Of a stretch of DNA of 64,000 nt, positions 57,901-64,000 are shown one piece after another. Position 1 is the stretch's first letter; each line of letters begins with the position of its first letter. The DNA is taken from positions 62,001-126,000 of the forward strand of contig NW_026516784.1 in the NCBI RefSeq assembly GCF_025766255.1, in the 5' to 3' direction. Below the pieces are notes generated by a model. That model saw only the letters and a program-made list of their open reading frames with translations, did not search any database and was not told the origin of the DNA. The position numbers and the translations under genes were made by a program. The stretch comes from Zychaea mexicana. Its lineage: Eukaryota > Mucoromycota > Mucoromycetes > Mucorales > Lichtheimiaceae.

Positions 57901-59937
57901 TCTGTGCCCCTGGACCAAGCAGCTTTGAGCAGCTGCGGACATATAATGGCACTGTACATGCTACTTTCCAAGAAGCTGTTCTTGCTTGCGGTCTTCTAGA
58001 ATCCGTTAGGGAATGGGATAGCTGTCTAGTAGAAGCTTCTGCTACAGCTCCATCAGCAGCTGCGATCCGTGCACTCTTCGTATATATCCTTACAAGTTGT
58101 TCTCCTGCCGATCCACTTTCCTTATGGAATACTCACCGTGAGAGAATGGTTGACAATTACTTTTTCGAGTTTCGCAGAATGCATTCTTTAGCTAACGAGG
58201 TCGAACTTCTGCCTGATCAGTATGAACAGATATATCAGCGCACCCTTGGCGATATTGAACTACGACTGCAAGTAACAGGCCACCATCTCGCGGAATTTCC
58301 TTATATGCCACAAAGCTTTGTCATCGAGTTGGATCGTCTGTCACCCTTAGAAGCGCTAGAAATAGTCGAACGCCGTGAGTACAGCACAGAAGAGCAGCGC
58401 CGATTGCTACAATCTTTGGTCCCTACTTTAAAACGAAGGTCAACGCCACGCCTACGATACCATCTCTGCTGCCATAGACACGCCTAACAACGACTGTCGA
58501 TCACGAGTTTTCAAGTCGCAGCTTTTCAAGACCCTTTTGAGTCACGTGCGCTCTCAAGACCAGATTGCATTACCAGTCGCCTCATTTGGCATTGCTGCAA
58601 TTTTGCTTCCAGGAGGCCGAACTGCTCACAGTCGCTTCAAAATTCCTTTGAATGCTGATGAAACAACCAGCTGCAATTTGCGTCTTGGTGGACCGCACGC
58701 CCATCTCATCGAGAGAGCTTCTCTCATTATTTGGGATGAGGCTGTTATGTGCAGCAAACATAATTTTGAGGCAGTCGATAGATCCCTCAAAGATATCATA
58801 GGTGCCGTCGATTCACGTTTACAGCATGTCCCTTTCGGTGGAAAAGTTGTCGTTCTTGGTGGTGACTTTCGTCAAGTGCTTCCTGTCGTGAAAAAAGGAA
58901 CCCGATCAGAAATTGTTGCAGAATGCGTGAGCTCAGCTTCTTTTTGGTCTGATGTCGAAGTGCTGCATTTGACAGAAAACATGCGCGTGCGAAATTACGA
59001 TTCAGGTGCTGCAACGTTTGCTGATACCCTTCTGGCAATTGGCGATGGACGATCGCCTTATGCCAGCAATTTTGAAATTCCGCGGAAATGGTGCATTGAC
59101 ACAAGCAATACCATGGCATTGATTGATACTATTTACCCTACTATCTGAAATCCCGATCCACAACCGCACGAATTCGCCAGCTGAGCCATTTTGGCTGCAA
59201 AAAACGTAAATGTCGATGCCATCAATGACGCTGCCTTCTCTGTTTTTCCTGGTGGCGCACGCGAATACAGCTCCAATGATCGAATCATTGACGCTGATGA
59301 TCCAGAAGCAGCAGCAGCAAATTATCCCATCGAATTTTTACAAAGTTTGGCAGCCAGTGGAGTTCCTCCTCACCTGCTGCAACTCAAGGTTGGCATGCCA
59401 GTGGTGTTATTACGCAATCTCAATCCAGATGCAGGATTATGCAACGGTACCAAGCTGTTCGTAACGCGACTTTTGGATTGGTGTATTGCAGTAAAAAGGA
59501 TCGACGAAGGCCATGAAAGGGAGGAGCATTATCTCCCGCGGATCAATATGTGCATAACTGAGGGCGACTACCCATTCATACTCTGTCGAAGACAATTTCC
59601 CGTTCGTCCAGCTTTTGCCATGACTATCCACAAGGCGCAGGGGCAAACACTCACTTATGTGGGTGTCTTTCTTCAAGAAAGTGTCTTTGCTCATGGTCAG
59701 TTGTATGTTGCTCTTTCGCGCGCAACCAATCCAAATACTCTACGCATTGCAGTCGATATGTCAGCATCAGCAAACAGCATTAATCCATCTACAGAAATTA
59801 CCGTTTACACTGAAGTACTACTACATCCACCAGGTCCACAAACAACAACAACAGAACCCACCCAATCAGCCACAGCTGCTGCCACAACCATCACATCACC
59901 AACTACTATTACTACATCCACTACTCCTCCTGCTTAA
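54958..59937 (+). mobile_element. Decayed autonomous Helitron (Rep/PIF1-helicase transposon)
   Basis: Relic of a rolling-circle transposon whose RepHel protein would nick, unwind and copy DNA. Order: a CxC...H...C motif near 54978 (TCRCGATDH), an acidic/Gln-rich part (55133-55410), a second zinc knuckle (VCSTCGAPGH at about 55427), the Helitron N-terminal domain (MPLHYVLMFPFGDDGW, GNPTLFITFTCN), the Rep region (KRGLPHVHILVIL, with the HUH-type HVH, and RAIKYLCKYITKGSD) and a PIF1 helicase part (LIIWDEAVM as Walker B, VLGGDFRQVLPV, AFAMTIHKAQGQTL, VALSRAT). The frame is broken by a shift near 56235, a TGA at 56790-56792, a shift near 58431, a deletion of the Walker A loop near 58512 and TGAs at 59146 and 59182. 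The element is therefore dead. Its termini were not found. Confidence 0.9.
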
Positions 59938-60539
59938 ATTCGTTTTTCCTTTCCAATATTTTTACCTTTTTCTCTATCTCTTGCCATAGATTTCCTTTTT
60001 ACATAACATACAACACAAAATTTCTTTTCACGTTTCTTACTCTGCCATGATGCCATACGAGATAAGTATTCACGTGACGCAACCTTCTTTTTTCATTTTC
60101 CTAAGTCACTAACGAGTAACTCGCTCACGCACCTTAATGCCTTTACCGAAACACACCATCTCTCATCTTTACCTCCAGACACTTAAAAAATGCATGCCTA
60201 TTTCTCCATATTGGCGACGCTATATGCTGGATCGGATTCCCACAATATGGCATAACATTGACCTGTGCACGCCATATCATGTAATATGTTACATTCTGTT
60301 CCAGCACGAAGTAAAAACGTTACGAATAAGAAGCGATGGTGGACGTTTAAGGTACGCGAAGAATAGGAAAAATTGTTGTTTTAGGTGTGTTATAGGTTGA
60401 AAAAAATCGAATTTGGAGAAACGCATACCCAGGTGCCATGCCATTCCAATGACAAGAAGCCTTGGTAGACCGTTGGGCGCATAATTCCTGGACTGCAGAT
60501 GTCCCATTTTTCTCAAAAAATACACTTTAAATTGATAGA
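59938..60539. other. 3' flank of the Helitron coding region
   Basis: Pyrimidine-rich with no gene recognised. It may still belong to the element, but the 3' terminal hairpin and CTRR end were not located. Confidence 0.4.
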
Positions 60540-60544
60540 TTGTA

Positions 60545-60790
60545 TATTAGGGTTTAGTGTTAACAGTGAGCGCAGCGAACGTGTTTAGGGCTTAGAGGTA
60601 GGCGAAGCAGTAAGTAAGCTCGCGAAGCGAGCTTTGGTTAGGGTTTAGAAGGGGGTGTGGGGGGGAACCCCCCACCTTGGGGGTCTGGGGGGAACCACCA
60701 GGAAACATCCAATCCGTTGAATGAACCGGAGCGCAGCGAAGGGCTCATTCAGCCGAGCGAAGCGAGGCAGGTGGATGTTGATGTAATATT
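60545..60790. repeat. Cluster of GCG-AGCGA palindromes and nested hairpins
   Basis: Several short related palindromes lie close together: GAGCGCAGCGAACG at about 60569, AGCTCGCGAAGCGAGCT at about 60618, GAGCGCAGCGAAGG at about 60729 and CGAGCGAAGCGAGG at about 60754. Between them is a G/C-rich hairpin (GGGGGGAACCCCCC at about 60660). The right half is a nested inverted repeat. ACATCCA (60705) pairs with TGGATGT (60772), and GAATGA with TCATTC, around a GGAGCGCAGCGAAGG core. TTAGGGTTTAG occurs twice (60548 and 60638). The cluster looks like a terminal or non-autonomous transposon part, or a rearranged repeat. Confidence 0.6.
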
Positions 60791-61704
60791 TAATTTGCTT
60801 CACTCCTGAAAATTATGCACAGACCGACGAGACGTATGCAGCAGCGAAATGCTCAATCCGACGGTGTTCTACATTAAGCCAGCGGCTGGAGTATATATAT
60901 TCTGCTCTTTCATAATACTTATTGTTATTATGCAATTCTCCTCCTGCTTGTAGCTATACAATGCGAGAATCGAGCTATTATGTTACTACTGTGACTGTCC
61001 AACCACGTCAAGTTAGCTAGATGAACCGCTAGTTAACTTATAATCGTCATGCGTACAAAAATGGATGTGGGAGTGTTGTTGCAGTACTAAAACCTTACTC
61101 ATTATTTTCTATTTCTGTTTGAGGGGAAAATGGTGGGGGAATTTGCACATATACTATGTAATCTGGAGATAATATGGGACGCTTCTTAAGTATCTTTAAT
61201 TATTTGTATTCACTATCGCCGTAAATGGTCAATAAAAGGTGCGTTTGAACGCCAACGTGTATACGTCGAACCACGCAGCCACCACCCTCATGCATTTGTT
61301 AGCCTAACAGCTGGAATAAGGCAAAAGTCAATCAGCACCATCCCGTTTTGTCCCTTTCTGCTGCTACCTCTAAAAAAAATCAAATTTCAGTTGAGGCAAA
61401 GGAGGTTATATGCCTTATGCATAAACCAGGATCTCGATACTTATTCTGAGCTTTTTCCACCATCCGTAATTTCATCGTTAAAAAAGCAATCCTTGAAAGA
61501 GACTATTTAAGCAAAAGGTATTCTTATGGTTTCAATTGGCTCTACTTTATTCTACAAGACACGCTTTATTTACAAACTCACTTTGTCAGAAATCAGACCT
61601 TTTTTATAAACATGTAACTATAATCAAACTATTATCTGGTCTTCTCTTTCTTGAGTACCCGTGCTGAGGGGGCATCCTTTCTATCACAGCTACATACTGC
61701 TACC
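60791..61704. other. Intergenic: upstream of the MFS transporter
   Basis: About 0.9 kb of AT-rich sequence with no gene recognised. It includes the promoter of the transporter. Confidence 0.5.
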
Positions 61705-64000
61705 ATGCCACCATACGACCCATCAAAGCATAGCAACACTCGCGCTACCATTGGCACATCATCTTTTTCACTCCCTGCGATTACAAAAACAGATGAACCC
61801 GGAAAGGAATATACTCAAGGTAATAAAGCACAAGCGCCACACGCATTTAAGATCAAAGCAAACGACAGCGCTGAGGATCTAGTTTTATTGGGCGAAGACG
61901 ACACAAAGGCAATTGAAGAAACTTTCGGTGAAAGAGGAACCACTATGGTGGGTGAGCATCATCTCGCAAAAAGTAATGATGCCGATAGCGGATACCGATG
62001 GATAGTCATCTTTGGCGCATCTCTTTCGGCAATTACTGCATTCAGCACTATGCAAAGTTGGTAAATGAATAGCTCTTTACTGCATCTATGTCGAAACCTC
62101 CTTCTCGCCCTTTCCCTCTTTAGAAGAAAACAGAATTTACTGATATTCGAGCTTTTACACTTATCTAGGGGTAAGTGTTATGGCTTGCACAGCAATTGAC
62201 ACAATCACGATAATGAGGTATCAAACAACAACTGATTTTATCGCTACATTACTATATTTCATTTTCATTGCTTTATGTCATAAACAGGTGTCATGCAGGA
62301 TTACCTGGTGCTGCACATGTTTAACAATACAAAACGGGCGCAAACACTCGTCAGCTTCGTAGGCACTATCTCCTATTTCGTATCAGAAATCATGACCCCC
62401 CTGGTGCAAATTATTCTTGAACGACTTGGTGTACGGATATCGCTATTGATAGGCACCCTCATGGTCAGTGGCGGCTTAATAGCCTCCGGATTTGCCACCA
62501 CGGTATGGAGAACAGAAAAACTACTGGTGCTTTAAGGCTGATCATTCACTTGCAGTTGTTAATGTGTACAGTATTGTTGTATATTATAGGTGTGGCACCT
62601 GTATCTTTCGCAGGGCGTTTGCTACGGGGCCGGCATATCTACAATTTACTTGGTACGCGTGATGTAACAGTACTTTGAATTCCTGCGTTGTTGCTGCTCT
62701 TATTATGTGTGGCTACTGCTATGCGCTGCTTTTAACATCATCTTGCGTTTATATTTTAGGCCATTACGACAGTCATACCGCAATGGTTCGTACGAAGACG
62801 AAGTACAGCCATGGGTATTGCCAACAGTGGCATAGGATTAGCCGGCTTAATTATACCTTATGCCATGCATACATCTAACACTGCGCTTGGTGCTTCTTGG
62901 TATGTCTTTCTCAAGCGATTGAGTAAATGCGTATAGAGCACTATTTCATTAGCCGAATACGGTATTCACGCAAACACTTTTCGTTTTTCTCCATCTCGCT
63001 GTAAATAGGACGTTTCGCATACTGGGTTTTGTATACCTTGGAGCTAACCTGCTCGCATGTACACTTGTCAAAGAGAAAGAAAATAAGAAGAAGCCTTTCG
63101 ATGAAGTGACTCCATCACATAAAGAAGATATTGTTCCTGGCAATAATATGGCAGAAGATGCTGAAAAACTGAACAACACGCTTTCAAGAGCTACAGTGTC
63201 AGAACTTTTTACGGATGTCAACTTTTTAACTTATACTGCATCAGCTTTTCTGCAAGTTTTGTCTAGAAATGTACCATTCTTTTTCCTTCCATGTAAGAAT
63301 GGATTGTTAAGCAAGTGATGCTCATAGTAGCAACCTATGGAAAACATGACATAAACTAACTCTACATCACGTATATAGCTTACGCTACATTTATCGGACT
63401 AAGTACCACTCAAGGAACAAGTTTAATATCAATAGCATGTGCTGCAAGTTTTGTAGGCAGAATTTTGGTGGGGTAAGTTATGATGTAAAAGGTGCTTTCC
63501 AGAGGCGATGTTGCAAAAATAACTCATAATACGAGCTCATATAAAAGGATGCTTGCGGATCGATTTGGAAATTTAAAAGTGGCTGCACTGTTTGGTACAA
63601 TTACCGGCCTCTCTTCACTGCTGCTTTGGATATTCGCCTACACTTATCCAGCACTAATAGCATTGGCAGTGATTATTGGGTTTTCCTTTGACACGTATTA
63701 CATATTAAGTAAGAAGATCAATATAGTTGCTGTCATCCTCAAGCTCAGCTCTAAACAAGTTTTAATTTTTATAATCCTACAACTGCCAGTGCCTCCAACC
63801 TTACTGGAAATCCTTGGTCCACAGAAATTCACCACTGGGTTATCAATGCTGATGGTATTGACAAGTCCGGCCATCCTCGGACCATCGATGATTTCTGCTG
63901 TAGATGATGCATTAAATTGCGAGCAATTTCTTCCGCATAAAGTGTTTAGTGGTGTTCTACCAATACTAAGTTCAATAATCATGTTGGTTCTTGATCGCCG
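61705..64000 (+). CDS. Monocarboxylate-type MFS transporter, 3' end beyond the window
   Basis: A 12-TM major-facilitator transporter of the fungal MCT/MCH family, probably at the plasma or vacuolar membrane. The substrate is unknown. Exons: 61705-62060, a predicted 2-nt exon 62169-62170, 62288-62502, 62590-62652, 62760-62899, 63009-63292, 63379-63472, 63548-63708 and 63760 onward. The N-terminal 110 residues are cytosolic and polar. Motifs are YRWIVIFGASLSAITAFST, WGVMQDYLVLHMF, LGVRISLLIGTLMVSGG, GAGISTIYLAITTVIPQWFV followed by RRRSTAMGIANSGIGLAG, and the MFS loop ADRFGNLK. Joining exon 1 to exon 3 with the conserved SWGV reading needs two bases (GG) from between two well-formed introns. 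The alternative is a single intron with a donor at 62057, which loses Trp-Gly. Confidence 0.88.

Noticed and set aside
60137..60400. 87-codon frame after the Helitron
   Set aside because: No recognisable motif. It lies in probable transposon or flanking sequence and has no support.
1..64000. CRISPR arrays, rRNA genes and bacterial operons
   Set aside because: No spaced direct-repeat arrays or rRNA signatures were seen, and the genes are intron-containing eukaryotic genes.

Overview
The window is nuclear DNA of a filamentous fungus, most likely an early-diverging one (Mucoromycota, probably Mucorales). The reasons are: intron-dense genes with short GT-AG introns; fungal-type regulators (Yak1, Skn7, SRF-type MADS, Cdc24, Zn2Cys6); many Q/N/H homopolymer tracts in regulatory proteins; an AIG1-type GTPase; and a Helitron relic. 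The taxonomic call is inference. Exon joins below were worked out by hand from splice sites, reading phase and family similarity. For most genes the summed exon lengths are divisible by three.

Left part (1-17.3 kb). A 5'-truncated Yak1 kinase (+) is followed by a Skn7-type HSF/receiver regulator (+), an Mcm1/SRF-type MADS factor (+), an 11-exon APC8/Cdc23 subunit (-), guanine deaminase (-) and UDP-glucose pyrophosphorylase (+). Two decayed copies of one unrecognised gene lie in opposite orientations on either side of APC8.

Middle (17.6-33.3 kb). A Zn2Cys6 transcription factor (-) and protein-L-isoaspartate methyltransferase (-) are followed by a gene-poor stretch with a stop-ridden gene relic. 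Next come a striking secreted Asp/His/Lys/Tyr repeat protein (+), a small His/Gln-rich zinc-finger protein (-), about 3 kb with no convincing gene, and a double-BTB (KCTD-like) protein (-).

Right part (33.6-64 kb). This holds a TPR-DnaJ co-chaperone (+), the Cdc42 activator Cdc24 (+), an F-box/Cys-rich/DUSP-like protein (-), the Arp2/3 subunit ARPC3 (+), an SPX-domain phosphate transporter (-), an AIG1-type GTPase (-), a PH-domain polyQ protein (+), a decayed Helitron (+) with a deleted Walker A segment, a block of GCG-AGCGA palindromes, and a monocarboxylate-type MFS transporter (+) that runs off the right edge.

Together, Cdc24, ARPC3 and the PH protein suggest polarity and actin functions, while Yak1 and Skn7 suggest stress and growth signalling. 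Eukaryotic neighbours need not be co-regulated, so no operon is claimed. The most unusual observations are the secreted repeat protein, two GC-AG introns, a 6-nt coding first exon in ARPC3, a predicted 2-nt exon in the transporter, the F-box/DUSP-like fusion and the paired decayed paralogues.
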